A stretch of 64,000 nt of DNA from Wenzhouxiangella sp. XN24. GTDB lineage: Bacteria > Pseudomonadota > Gammaproteobacteria > Steroidobacterales > XN24. Both the position numbers and the translations under genes were made by a program. Positions 49,539 through 58,761 of the stretch are shown piece after piece. How positions within the stretch are numbered: position 1 is the stretch's first letter; each line of letters opens with the position of its first letter. The stretch spans positions 434,001 through 498,000 of the forward strand of contig NZ_JAAMFG010000036.1 in assembly GCF_011064545.1 (NCBI RefSeq). Direction: 5' to 3'. The notes beneath the pieces were generated by a model. The model saw only the letters and a list, made by a program, of their open reading frames with translations, did not search any database and was not told where the DNA came from.

Positions 49539-52500
49539 ATGCCGCGGCGCCCCGCCCACCGAGACGAAACCACCACGAGGCCGGGCGGTTCGCCGCCGCA
49601 TATGACCGAAGAGACGAGACTCTCCAGCCTCCCGGACCCCGGCCTGCCGCTCGCCGGGGCAGCGAGCTCCCCCGCCGCGGCTGCGCTCAGCCTGGGTGCG
49701 GCGGTGGTTCTCGCGGGCCTGCTGCTCATCTCGCTGTCGCCGGGCTGGTTGTTGCCGCAAGGCCTGCCGGTCGGCGCGCCCCGGCCGACGGCGCTGCTGG
49801 TGCTGGTCTTCTTGTCCGTCGGCATCACGGCGCTGGTCCGGGGCCGTCACCTGCTGCAGCGGATTTGCGGCATGGCGGGGCTCATCGTCGTCGGCCTCGC
49901 CGGCCTGCACTGGGCTACCTCCGAAACGACATCGATCGGCCCGCCGGGCGTCTTCGGTACCCCGTTGATCGCGCTTCCCTGGATGGTCATCCTCGCCCTC
50001 GGCTGCGGCATGCTGTTCCTCGCGTCGCTCGGCGGGATGCGGCCGTACCGCGGCACCGTCGCCTGGGCATCCGGGCTGGTGCTGCTGGCGGCCAGCATCG
50101 TGATCGCCTCGGACAACCTGCTCGGGCTCGGCGCCATCGGCTGGCAGGTGTCTCCGCTCGGCAGCGTGGTCGTTATCCTGATCGCGGCTGCCCTGACCGC
50201 GGCGCTGTTGCTGCAGGGAAAATGCGAGATCGGGAGCGATGTGCGCCTGTCCGGCCCGAGCGTCGCGGGACTCGGCACCGGCCTCCTGGCAGGCGTGATC
50301 TGGCTGGGCCTCGTGCATGAGCTGCAGCTCGACGAGGCCCGGGTCGCCGAGCGCTCGACAGCGGGTACGCGCGCCCTGGCCACCGAACTGGTCACCCTGA
50401 AGACCGAGGCATTGCAACGCCTGGCATGGCGGGTGGAGCGTGCGCCGCCGGCTGAGCGGGAGGCGGTGTTCCTGGACGAAGGACAACGGTATCTCGACGA
50501 CACGCGGGCGATCGCCGGGCTGGCCTGGCTCGACCGGGGCGGCGATGTCGTCCATGCCCTGTCCAAAGCGGACGGCGACGCGTGGCGGATCGTTCTCCCC
50601 GACCAGGATCCGCGCATGGCGGCTGCCCGTGCGCGCGCCGCTACGACCGGCCGTCCCGCTTTGAGTGCACCGATGGAGATGGGCCGCGGCTACACCGGCG
50701 CGCAACTGGTGTTGCCCCTGGCGTCGGGACAACTCGCGGGCCAGGCGCTGGTCGCCGCCGTGCGTTTCGCTCCGTTGTTCGAGGCACTCGCCGCGGGGGA
50801 ATCGGTCAGGATCACGGATGACGGGCAGGCCCTGTTCATGGCCGGCAACGCGGCCGTCGGCTCGGTCGCCGCCACCACGCTCGACGTCCACGGCCGGCGC
50901 TGGCAGATCGAGGCGCGCCCGCCGCCGTCGCGCCACATCGCGGAGGTGCTCCCGGAACTCGTGCTCGTTGCCGGCCTGTTCACGGCGGGATTTCTTGCGG
51001 CGGCATTGCTGCTGGCCCGCCGCGCCCGCCAGAGCGCCCTGCGCACCCAGGAGCATTTCGACCGTTACCAGGCGGCGAGCGAGGCGCTCGAGGCCTCCAA
51101 GCGGGGCATCGTGCAGGCGCTCGAGATCACCAGCGATGCCGTCGTGATCCTCGATCACGACTGGCGTTACGTATATGCCAACCCGATGGCGACCATCCTC
51201 ATGCATCGCTCGACGCATGAGCTCGTCGGAAAAACCGCGCTGGAAGTCTTCCCGGAGCTCGGGTCCAGCGGCTTCGCCACCATGTTTGAAAACGCGATGG
51301 CCAGGCGCGAAGCGGGTCACCGGGAGGATTATTTCGCGCCGCTGGGAACCTGGCTGGAGGTGCGCGTCCACCCTCATCCCGAAGGGATCGTCATTTATTT
51401 CCGCGACGTGAGCGAGCGCCGCCAGGCGTTCGACCGCGTCGTACGCAGCGAACAACTGCTGGTGCGCGCTCAGAAAGTGGCTCGCCTGGGAGCCTGGGAG
51501 CTCGATCTCGGCACGAGCCGCATGACCTGGAGCGAGCAGGTGCGGGACATGTTCGGCCTGGGAACGGAAGGATCAAGCGGCACCTTCGAGGCTTTTCTCG
51601 AGCTCGTCCATCCGGACGATCGCGACTATGTCGCGAGCTTGCGCACCAGCGTCGCGGAGGGACGGGACAGCATCGACGCCAAGCACCGCATCCTCCATCG
51701 CGACGGCACGGTGCACTGGATTCACGAACGGGCCGAGCGAACCGAGGCCCCGGATGGCTCGGCCATCCTGGCGGGCACGGCCCAGGACATCACCGAGCTC
51801 CAGGCGGGCCGCGAGGCGATCGTGGCCCGGGACCGCTTTTTCGAATTGTCCATCGACATGTTCTGCATCGCCGGGATGGATGGCTACTTCCGCCAGGTGA
51901 ACCCCGCTTTTTCCCGCGTGCTCGGGCATTCCGCCGACGTGTTGCTGGCCGAGCCGTGGATCAATTTCGTGCATCCCGACGACGTCGCTGCCACGCAGGA
52001 TGCCCGGCTCTCGTTGCAGCAGGGCCGCAGGATCTTCAGTTTCGAAAACCGCTTCCGCTGCGCGGATGGCGCCTACCGCTGGCTGTCCTGGGTATCGATG
52101 CCCGTCGGCGAGATGATGTACGGGGTCGCGCGGGACGTGACCGAGAGTCGTCGGATGGAGGCGTCTTTGCGACGCGCCTTGGACGACCTGCAAAGCCGGA
52201 ACCGTGAGCTCGAGGAGTTCGCTTTTGTTGCGTCGCATGATCTGCAGGAGCCCCTGCGCAAGATCCGCACTTTTTCCGACCGGCTGGTGAGCACGGCGCC
52301 GGCCGGCCTCGACGAGCAGGCGCGGGATTACCTCGCGCGGATCACGGCTGCGTCGCGGCGGATGCAGGTGTTGATCGATGACCTGTTGTCGTATTCCCGC
52401 ATCAGCACCCGGGCGAAGCCTTTCGGCCAGGTGCCGCTGGCCGAAGTGGTGGCCGAGGCGCTGGCCGATCTCGACACGCGGATCGATGAGACCGGCGCAC

Positions 52501-52928
52501 GGGTCATCGTGGAGGATCTGCCGGTCATCGAGGCGGATCGCAGCCAATTGCGCCAGGTGATGCACAACCTGCTGGCAAACAGCCTCAAGTTCACGGCGGC
52601 GGGGCGGGCGCCGCGTGTCCGCGTACATGCGGAGCGGTCGGACGAAGAGAACGCCCCGGGCGTCGTACGGGTGATCGTCGAGGACAATGGCATCGGTTTC
52701 GATATGCAGTATGCTGAAAGAATATTTTCACCGTTCCAGCGCCTGCACGGGCGCAGCATGTACCGCGGTACCGGCATGGGCCTGGCGATCGTGCGGCGCA
52801 TCGTCGAACGCCACGGCGGGCGGATCACCGCCCGGGGCATGCCCGGACAAGGCGCGGTTTTCTCGATGATGCTGCCGCTCGTGCAGGCAGGCGAAGACCG
52901 CTCCGGCGTCACCCAGGAGGCGTCATGA
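49539..52928 (+). CDS. CHASE/PAS-domain hybrid-free sensor histidine kinase
   Basis: A 1129-residue kinase: seven or so N-terminal membrane helices (about 48-235), an extracytoplasmic CHASE-like part (about 260-460, LDEARVAERSTAGTRALATEL), another helix near 475-492, three PAS domains (about 530-640, 650-750, 765-870; the second and third with PAC-like ends), then HisKA with the phospho-acceptor H900 in FVASHDLQEPLRKIRTF and an ATPase domain (MHNLLANSLKFTAAGRAPRV, GTGMGLAIVRRIV). The DLQEP form is typical of phytochrome-like/COG4251 kinases paired with Rcp1 regulators, as here. Starts at 49539 or ATG 49602 are possible; neither has a strong ribosome-binding site. Confidence 0.9.
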   Translation: MPRRPAHRDETTTRPGGSPPHMTEETRLSSLPDPGLPLAGAASSPAAAALSLGAAVVLAGLLLISLSPGWLLPQGLPVGAPRPTALLVLVFLSVGITALVRGRHLLQRICGMAGLIVVGLAGLHWATSETTSIGPPGVFGTPLIALPWMVILALGCGMLFLASLGGMRPYRGTVAWASGLVLLAASIVIASDNLLGLGAIGWQVSPLGSVVVILIAAALTAALLLQGKCEIGSDVRLSGPSVAGLGTGLLAGVIWLGLVHELQLDEARVAERSTAGTRALATELVTLKTEALQRLAWRVERAPPAEREAVFLDEGQRYLDDTRAIAGLAWLDRGGDVVHALSKADGDAWRIVLPDQDPRMAAARARAATTGRPALSAPMEMGRGYTGAQLVLPLASGQLAGQALVAAVRFAPLFEALAAGESVRITDDGQALFMAGNAAVGSVAATTLDVHGRRWQIEARPPPSRHIAEVLPELVLVAGLFTAGFLAAALLLARRARQSALRTQEHFDRYQAASEALEASKRGIVQALEITSDAVVILDHDWRYVYANPMATILMHRSTHELVGKTALEVFPELGSSGFATMFENAMARREAGHREDYFAPLGTWLEVRVHPHPEGIVIYFRDVSERRQAFDRVVRSEQLLVRAQKVARLGAWELDLGTSRMTWSEQVRDMFGLGTEGSSGTFEAFLELVHPDDRDYVASLRTSVAEGRDSIDAKHRILHRDGTVHWIHERAERTEAPDGSAILAGTAQDITELQAGREAIVARDRFFELSIDMFCIAGMDGYFRQVNPAFSRVLGHSADVLLAEPWINFVHPDDVAATQDARLSLQQGRRIFSFENRFRCADGAYRWLSWVSMPVGEMMYGVARDVTESRRMEASLRRALDDLQSRNRELEEFAFVASHDLQEPLRKIRTFSDRLVSTAPAGLDEQARDYLARITAASRRMQVLIDDLLSYSRISTRAKPFGQVPLAEVVAEALADLDTRIDETGARVIVEDLPVIEADRSQLRQVMHNLLANSLKFTAAGRAPRVRVHAERSDEENAPGVVRVIVEDNGIGFDMQYAERIFSPFQRLHGRSMYRGTGMGLAIVRRIVERHGGRITARGMPGQGAVFSMMLPLVQAGEDRSGVTQEAS

Positions 52929-53389
52929 CCGAATCCACCGCGCCCATCACGATCCTGCTGGTAGACGACGACGCCGACGACCGGGACCTGGCGCGCGAAG
53001 CCTTCGCCGAAAGCCACCTGCGCAATGATCTGCATTGCGTGGAGAGCGGGGAAGAGATGCTGGCTTACCTCCGTCGGGAAGGGAAATACGTCGACCCGGC
53101 CATTTCTCCGACGCCCGGCATCGTGTTGCTCGATTTGAACATGCCTGGACTCGGGGGGCGCGAGGCGCTGGAAACGATGAAAGGTGATCCCGCACTGCGG
53201 CATATTCCGGTTATCGTCATGACCACTTCGAAAGCCGATGAGGACATCCTCAATTCGTACCAGAACGGGGCCAATTCCTACATCACCAAGCCCGTGACCT
53301 TCGAGGGGCTCGTGAACGTCGTGAAAGGGCTGCAGCGATACTGGCTGCAGATCGTCGAACTTCCGACGGATCCGGCGAACGAAAAATGA
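52925..53389 (+). CDS. Rcp1-type single-domain response regulator
   Basis: A 154-residue receiver with the acidic pocket DDDADDRD, phospho-acceptor D70 in IVLLDLNMPGLGG, and Lys in SYITKPVTFEGLV. The extra residues in the middle (around DPAISPTPG) are characteristic of the Rcp1 type that accepts phosphate from COG4251 kinases. The start overlaps the kinase stop (ATGA) and its end overlaps the next gene (ATGA), so all three are co-translated. Confidence 0.92.
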   Translation: MTESTAPITILLVDDDADDRDLAREAFAESHLRNDLHCVESGEEMLAYLRREGKYVDPAISPTPGIVLLDLNMPGLGGREALETMKGDPALRHIPVIVMTTSKADEDILNSYQNGANSYITKPVTFEGLVNVVKGLQRYWLQIVELPTDPANEK

Positions 53390-55500
53390 GTTCTCCCCCG
53401 ATCCGTGTCCTCGTGATCGACGACGACGAGGAAGACGCGATGATCATCGCGGACATGCTGCATGACGATCCGGAAGCATCGTTCGTGGTCGAGCAGTGCA
53501 CGCTGCCGCAGCAATACTGGCCATCGGTCGCCGCGCAGCAGCACGACATCTATCTCGTCGACTACCGGCTTGGGCCCGAAAGCGGCCTCGAGTTGATCCG
53601 GCGGGCCGCGCGCGAAGGCATTACACGCCCCATGATCCTGTTGACCGGCCAGGGCGGCGACGGCGTCGATCAGCTCGCGCTCAAGGCCGGGGCCGCCGAC
53701 TATCTCGTCAAGGGCCACGCCGATTTCACGCAGTTCGCCAGGGCGATCCGCTACGCTATCGAGCGCGGCGAATACATCGGCCGCCTGGCGGCCAGCGAGA
53801 GCCAGTACCGTCACCTCTTCGAACGCAGCCCGGTGCCCCTGCTCCTGCTCGAGCCCGTCGGACTGAAATTCGTCGCGGTGAACGATGCCGCGGCCCAGCA
53901 ACTCGGGTTCTCCAAGGACGAGTTGCTCGAGCAATCGCTGCCCTCGTTGTTCGCGCCCGGCGAACTGGAGCGTTACCTCGGCCTGAAAGACACGTGGCCA
54001 AGAGGCTATTTCGAGGCCGGTGTCTGGAGCTTCCTGCGCAAGAACGGTTCGGTGATGCATGCGGATGTGGTACGCCATGAACTCGACCTCGAGGGCATGA
54101 CCGGCAAGCTGATCCTGGCACGCGACGTCACCGACAAGGTCGAAACACAGGAGAAACTGCGCGAGCAGTCTGCGGCGCTGGCGCGTGCCGCCACCCACGA
54201 CCGTCTCACTGGCCTGGTGCAGCTGGAGACTTTCGAGGCGCGCTTCGCGGCGATGGTGACAGAGGCGGTCGCCAACGAAACCCCGTTGGCGCTGTACTTC
54301 ATCGACCTCGATCGCTTTCACACCGTCAACGAGACACTCGGGCCGGCGGCCGGCGACAGCCTGCTGGTGACGGTCGCCCAGCGGCTCCGGGAAGCCTTTC
54401 CCCCCGACTCGCTGTTCGGGCGCTTCGCGGGCGACGAATTCATCGTCGCGGTGGCGCTCGATGCGGCGACGCCGGAACCCGAGGCCTTTGCCGGCCTGGC
54501 GCGTGCCGTGATCGCCGCGCCGGTCGAGACCGGCGACTACAGCCTGTACCCGAGTTGCAGCATCGGCATCGCAATCTGTCCTGATCACGGCGACGAGTTG
54601 TCGAGCCTGCTGCGCCTGGCGGAGGCGGCGATGATGCGGGCCAAGGCCTACGGTCGAAATCGGACACAGATGTTCGATGCCCGCATGGGCCGTGAATTGC
54701 AGGACCGCCTGGCTATCGGGGCACGCCTCCGGCGTGCCGTGCAGAGCGATGAGCTCGATTTGCACTACCAGCCGTTCTTCGACGCATTGACCGGGCGCCT
54801 TGCAGGCTTCGAGGCCCTGGCGCGCTGGGACAGTCCGGAGCTCGGCATGGTTTCGCCAGGTCGTTTCATTCCCGTGGCCGAGCAGCTGGGCCTGATCCTG
54901 GATATCGGGCGCTGGGTTCTCAACGAGGCCTGCCGCCAGATGCGCAGCTGGCGCGACGCGGGCATGCCGCTGTTGCCCGTCGCAGTGAACGTCAGCGCGG
55001 TACAGTTGCAACAGGAGGATTTCTCGCCCTACGTCGCGGCGCTCATGCGTCGTTACCGCCTTCCGGAGGGTGCCATCGAGATCGAGATGACCGAGTCGGC
55101 GTTGCTGGTCAATCCGGAGCAGGTCGTCGCCAACCTGCAAGCGCTGCGCCACGCCGGCGTGCGTCTTTCGATCGACGATTTCGGCACCGGCTTCTCGAGT
55201 CTCTCCTACCTGAAGCAGCTGGCGATCGCCAAGCTCAAGATCGACCGTTCCTTCGTCATCGGCCTGCCGGAGAATGCGAACGATGCCGCGATCGCCAACA
55301 CGATCGTCACCATCGCGCACCAGTTGGGCATGACGGTCACGGCGGAGGGCGTCGAAACGTCATCGCAGCGCGAGTTTCTCTGTGGCCTGGGGTGCGAGTA
55401 CCTGCAAGGCTATCTGCTCGGCCGACCCTTGCCCGCCGACCAGGCTGAGCAGCTGATGCGCCAAGGTGGAGCGCCTCGGTCTAGTCTCCCGACGGACTGA
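53386..55500 (+). CDS. REC-PAS-GGDEF-EAL cyclic-di-GMP protein
   Basis: A 704-residue four-domain regulator. Receiver (1-130) with D59; PAS (about 140-255); GGDEF with the active-site loop AGDEF at 348-352 (A for the first G) and EAL with E476-A-L plus DDFGTGFSSLSYLK and AEGVET, which look intact. The likely net activity is phosphodiesterase, with the weak GGDEF as a GTP sensor (inference from family behaviour). It is the output of the kinase/Rcp1 locus; D59 is probably phosphorylated by the upstream kinase. It overlaps the convergent gene by 20 bases. Confidence 0.93.
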   Translation: MSSPPIRVLVIDDDEEDAMIIADMLHDDPEASFVVEQCTLPQQYWPSVAAQQHDIYLVDYRLGPESGLELIRRAAREGITRPMILLTGQGGDGVDQLALKAGAADYLVKGHADFTQFARAIRYAIERGEYIGRLAASESQYRHLFERSPVPLLLLEPVGLKFVAVNDAAAQQLGFSKDELLEQSLPSLFAPGELERYLGLKDTWPRGYFEAGVWSFLRKNGSVMHADVVRHELDLEGMTGKLILARDVTDKVETQEKLREQSAALARAATHDRLTGLVQLETFEARFAAMVTEAVANETPLALYFIDLDRFHTVNETLGPAAGDSLLVTVAQRLREAFPPDSLFGRFAGDEFIVAVALDAATPEPEAFAGLARAVIAAPVETGDYSLYPSCSIGIAICPDHGDELSSLLRLAEAAMMRAKAYGRNRTQMFDARMGRELQDRLAIGARLRRAVQSDELDLHYQPFFDALTGRLAGFEALARWDSPELGMVSPGRFIPVAEQLGLILDIGRWVLNEACRQMRSWRDAGMPLLPVAVNVSAVQLQQEDFSPYVAALMRRYRLPEGAIEIEMTESALLVNPEQVVANLQALRHAGVRLSIDDFGTGFSSLSYLKQLAIAKLKIDRSFVIGLPENANDAAIANTIVTIAHQLGMTVTAEGVETSSQREFLCGLGCEYLQGYLLGRPLPADQAEQLMRQGGAPRSSLPTD

Positions 55501-56707
55501 TCGAGATCACCTTGGCATCGCGTGAACCGCGGCGCGCCGTTTTCTCTGTGAAGACCTGGTCGCGACCGGAGTTCTTCGCCCGGTAGAGCGCGTCGTCGGC
55601 TCGACGCAAGCACTGCTCCACGGTTTCGCCGTGGCGGTAGATGGCGATTCCCGCCGAAAAAGTCACCCGGATGCCCTGCTCGAAATGCTCGGTCGCAAGG
55701 GCCGTGCGCAGCCGGCTGGCGCACAGGCGGGCACCTTCCAGGCCGGTCTCGGGCAACAGGGCGATGAATTCCTCGCCGCCGAAGCGGCCGAAGGCGTTGG
55801 CCCGCCGACCGGGCGAGATCACGTCCGCCGCGCGCATTTCGCGCCGCGCGATTTCCGCGAACTTGGTGAGCACCCGATCCCCGGCGATGTGGCCGTAGCG
55901 ATCATTGATGCTCTTGAAATGGTCCAGATCGAAAATGATGATCGCGAAGGGCGCATGGCGATGCTCGGAGCGGGCGCGCTCTTCCTCGAGTGCGTTCATG
56001 ATGTAACGGCGGTTGTAGGCCCAGGTGAGATGATCGCGATCCGCGATGCGGCGGGCGTCCTTGACGTGCTGCTGCAACGCGAGGTTCTGCTTGCGCAGTC
56101 GGGCGCGCAAGTCGGCCACGTGAGTGCCGAAAAAAGTGCACCACAGGAGGCAGGAGGCCAGGACCAGGAAGCGCATGAACTCCTGGAAATAATTGATTTC
56201 GACGTCGCGGATGGCGAGATCCGTCGCGACCACCACGGCGTAGCCGGCCATCGCGATGGCCGTCAGCATGAAAAACCTGCGTCGATCCAGGCGGAAAATG
56301 CCGAACAGCATGATGACGACGTAAACCACGATCATCAGGCTGCGGTCGGTGTGCGAGGCGCCGATGACGATCAGCACCCAGAACATGGCGACCAGCACCT
56401 GCGGGAAAGTCAGGGACGGATCTTCGTAGAGCAGACTGCGGCCGGAACGTAGCAGGTACCAGAAAACGAGATTCGAGAGCACGACGCCGCTCAACGCGGT
56501 CGCGAGCAGCGCGGGCGGCATGACGATCAGTCCGCCCAGCCAGGCGATCACCGCGATCCCGCCCCACAGCGCATAGGACGCCACCGCCATGTAAAAGCGG
56601 CGCAACCGCACACGGTGGCGCGTATCCATGGCCGCGGCCGGGTCGTCGTGCTCGCGGTCCTGGGGCGAGGTGCCCAATAGGGTGATCTCCTGCGACGGGC
56701 CGGGCAC
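55481..56707 (-). CDS. Membrane-bound diguanylate cyclase (GGEEF)
   Basis: A 408-residue protein: six membrane helices (about 38-205), a short coiled linker, then a GGDEF domain with intact DHLTWAYNRRYIMN, FDLDHFKSINDRYGH and catalytic GGEEF. The I-site motif RAAD is present but lies 14 residues before GGEEF instead of the usual five, because of an insert (ISPGRRANAF), so product inhibition may be lost. The start is GTG at 56707 or a TTG at 56677 with AGGAG nine bases upstream; the latter may be right. Convergent with the REC-PAS-GGDEF-EAL gene. Confidence 0.9.
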   Translation of the reverse strand: MPGPSQEITLLGTSPQDREHDDPAAAMDTRHRVRLRRFYMAVASYALWGGIAVIAWLGGLIVMPPALLATALSGVVLSNLVFWYLLRSGRSLLYEDPSLTFPQVLVAMFWVLIVIGASHTDRSLMIVVYVVIMLFGIFRLDRRRFFMLTAIAMAGYAVVVATDLAIRDVEINYFQEFMRFLVLASCLLWCTFFGTHVADLRARLRKQNLALQQHVKDARRIADRDHLTWAYNRRYIMNALEEERARSEHRHAPFAIIIFDLDHFKSINDRYGHIAGDRVLTKFAEIARREMRAADVISPGRRANAFGRFGGEEFIALLPETGLEGARLCASRLRTALATEHFEQGIRVTFSAGIAIYRHGETVEQCLRRADDALYRAKNSGRDQVFTEKTARRGSRDAKVISISPSGD

Positions 56708-56864
56708 CTTGGGAACCCGGGCGATGGAGCATGCCTCAGTGCCGCGCTTGGCGCTGTGACTGGATTCTCAGAACCTCGACCACGTCCCCGGTTTCTTGCT
56801 GAACTCTTTGCGCCACCGCGGTTATCATGGCCGGAGAGTCACGGGGCCTCCCCGGGAGCGGCGC

Positions 56865-58757
56865 ATGGAGCATCCTGAAATCTTCGACGTCATCGTCGTC
56901 GGTGGCGGCCACGCCGGCACCGAGGCGGCGCTTGCCGCCGCGCGGATGGGCGCCCGCACCCTGCTGCTGACGCAGAACATCGAGACACTCGGGCAAATGA
57001 GTTGCAACCCGGCCATCGGTGGCATCGGCAAGGGGCACCTGGCCCGGGAGATCGATGCGCTCGGCGGCGCCATGGCGCGCGCCGCGGATGCCGCCGGGAT
57101 CCACTTCCGCACGCTGAACGCCCGCAAGGGCCCTGCGGTGCGCGCGACCCGGGCACAGGCCGACCGCGCCCTTTACCGCGGTGCCATCCGGCGCCTGGTC
57201 GAGTCGCAGGCCAACCTGGTGCTGTTCCAGCAGGATGTGGTGGATCTCGTTGTGGCGGGCGAGCGTGTCGGGGGCGTCGTGACGGCGATGGGGCTGGTGT
57301 TCCGCGCCGACGCCGTCGTGTTGACCGTCGGCACCTTCCTGGGCGGGCGCATCCACGTCGGGGAGTCGAGTCACGCCGCCGGGCGGGCCGGCGACCCGCC
57401 GGCGAATCGCCTGGCGGCCCGGCTGCGCGAAATGGCGTTGCGCGTCGGCCGGTTGAAAACGGGGACGCCGCCGCGGCTCGATGCGCGCAGTCTCGATTTC
57501 GACCGCATGCGGGAGCAGCCGGGCGACTCGCCGCGCCCGGTGTTCAGTTTTCTCGGCCGGCCGTCCGATCATCCGCGCCAGGTGCCCTGCTGGATCACCT
57601 CGACCACGGAACGCACGCACGACATCATCCGTGCGGCATTGCATCGCTCCCCCATGTACAGCGGCAGCATCGCCGGCGTCGGGCCCCGCTACTGTCCGTC
57701 GGTCGAAGACAAGGTCACGCGATTCGCCGACAAGACGTCGCACCAGGTGTTCGTCGAGCCCGAGGGGCTCGAGACCCGGGAGGTCTACCCGAACGGGATT
57801 TCGACCAGCCTGCCTTTCGACGTGCAGCTGGAACTCGTGCGCAGCATCCCCGGCTTCGAGGCCGCGCACATCACGCGCCCCGGTTACGCCATCGAGTACG
57901 ACTACTTCGATCCGCGGGATCTCAGGCCGAGCCTGGAGACACGGGCGCTGCGCGGGCTTTTTTTCGCCGGGCAGATCAATGGCACGACCGGCTACGAGGA
58001 GGCCGCGGCGCAGGGACTGCTGGCCGGAATCAATGCCGTGCGGGACGTCCGGGACGAGCCGGCATGGGTCCCCGGACGCCACGAGGCCTATCTCGGCGTG
58101 CTGGTGGACGACCTGGTCACCCGCGGCACGGCCGAACCCTACCGGATGTTCACCAGTCGTGCCGAGTACCGGCTGCTGCTGCGGGAAGACAATGCCGATG
58201 AGCGCCTGACACCGCGGGGACGCGAACTGGGCCTCGTCGATGACCGGCGCTGGAAGGCGTTCGCGGATCGCCAGGCTGCTATAGAGGCGGAAACGGCACG
58301 GCTTGCGGCCTGCCTCGTGCGCCCCGCTGCGCTCACGGCCGCGGAAGCCGCGGCTTTTCCCGGCGGGCCCCCGTCGCGGGAGATCCGGGCGCTGGAGTTG
58401 CTGCGTCGTCCAGAGGTCGGCTATGCCGACCTGGTCGGTCTCGGCTGTGTCGGCGATGCCGGCACATTGCCGGGGATCGGTGCGCAGATCGAGGTGCGCG
58501 CCCGGTACGAGGGTTACATCCGGCGCCAGCAACAGGAGATCGAGCGGCAGCGCCGCCAGGAGAGCGCCATGCTTCCGGACGCCCTCGATTATCACGAGGT
58601 GCGGGGACTGTCTAACGAGGTACGGCAGAAACTGCTCGACGCGCGACCCGCGACCCTGGGCCAGGCTGCGCGCCTGCCCGGCGTGACCCCCGCCGCCGTG
58701 TCGTTGCTCATGGTGCACCTGAAGCGCCACGGGCGGCCCGACGGCGAGGTGGCCTGA
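56865..58757 (+). CDS. mnmG: tRNA uridine-5-carboxymethylaminomethyl(34) synthesis enzyme MnmG
   Basis: A 630-residue FAD enzyme, partner of MnmE; E. coli MnmG has 629. The FAD loop is GGGHAG at 13-18, the signature [14 protein letters not shown] follows near 45, and [23 protein letters not shown] near 370 is diagnostic. The ATG at 56865 starts the conserved region. An old name is gidA, usually close to the origin. It is followed by three binding-protein genes with only four bases between. Confidence 0.97.
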   Translation: MEHPEIFDVIVVGGGHAGTEAALAAARMGARTLLLTQNIETLGQMSCNPAIGGIGKGHLAREIDALGGAMARAADAAGIHFRTLNARKGPAVRATRAQADRALYRGAIRRLVESQANLVLFQQDVVDLVVAGERVGGVVTAMGLVFRADAVVLTVGTFLGGRIHVGESSHAAGRAGDPPANRLAARLREMALRVGRLKTGTPPRLDARSLDFDRMREQPGDSPRPVFSFLGRPSDHPRQVPCWITSTTERTHDIIRAALHRSPMYSGSIAGVGPRYCPSVEDKVTRFADKTSHQVFVEPEGLETREVYPNGISTSLPFDVQLELVRSIPGFEAAHITRPGYAIEYDYFDPRDLRPSLETRALRGLFFAGQINGTTGYEEAAAQGLLAGINAVRDVRDEPAWVPGRHEAYLGVLVDDLVTRGTAEPYRMFTSRAEYRLLLREDNADERLTPRGRELGLVDDRRWKAFADRQAAIEAETARLAACLVRPAALTAAEAAAFPGGPPSREIRALELLRRPEVGYADLVGLGCVGDAGTLPGIGAQIEVRARYEGYIRRQQQEIERQRRQESAMLPDALDYHEVRGLSNEVRQKLLDARPATLGQAARLPGVTPAAVSLLMVHLKRHGRPDGEVA

Positions 58758-58761
58758 GGCC

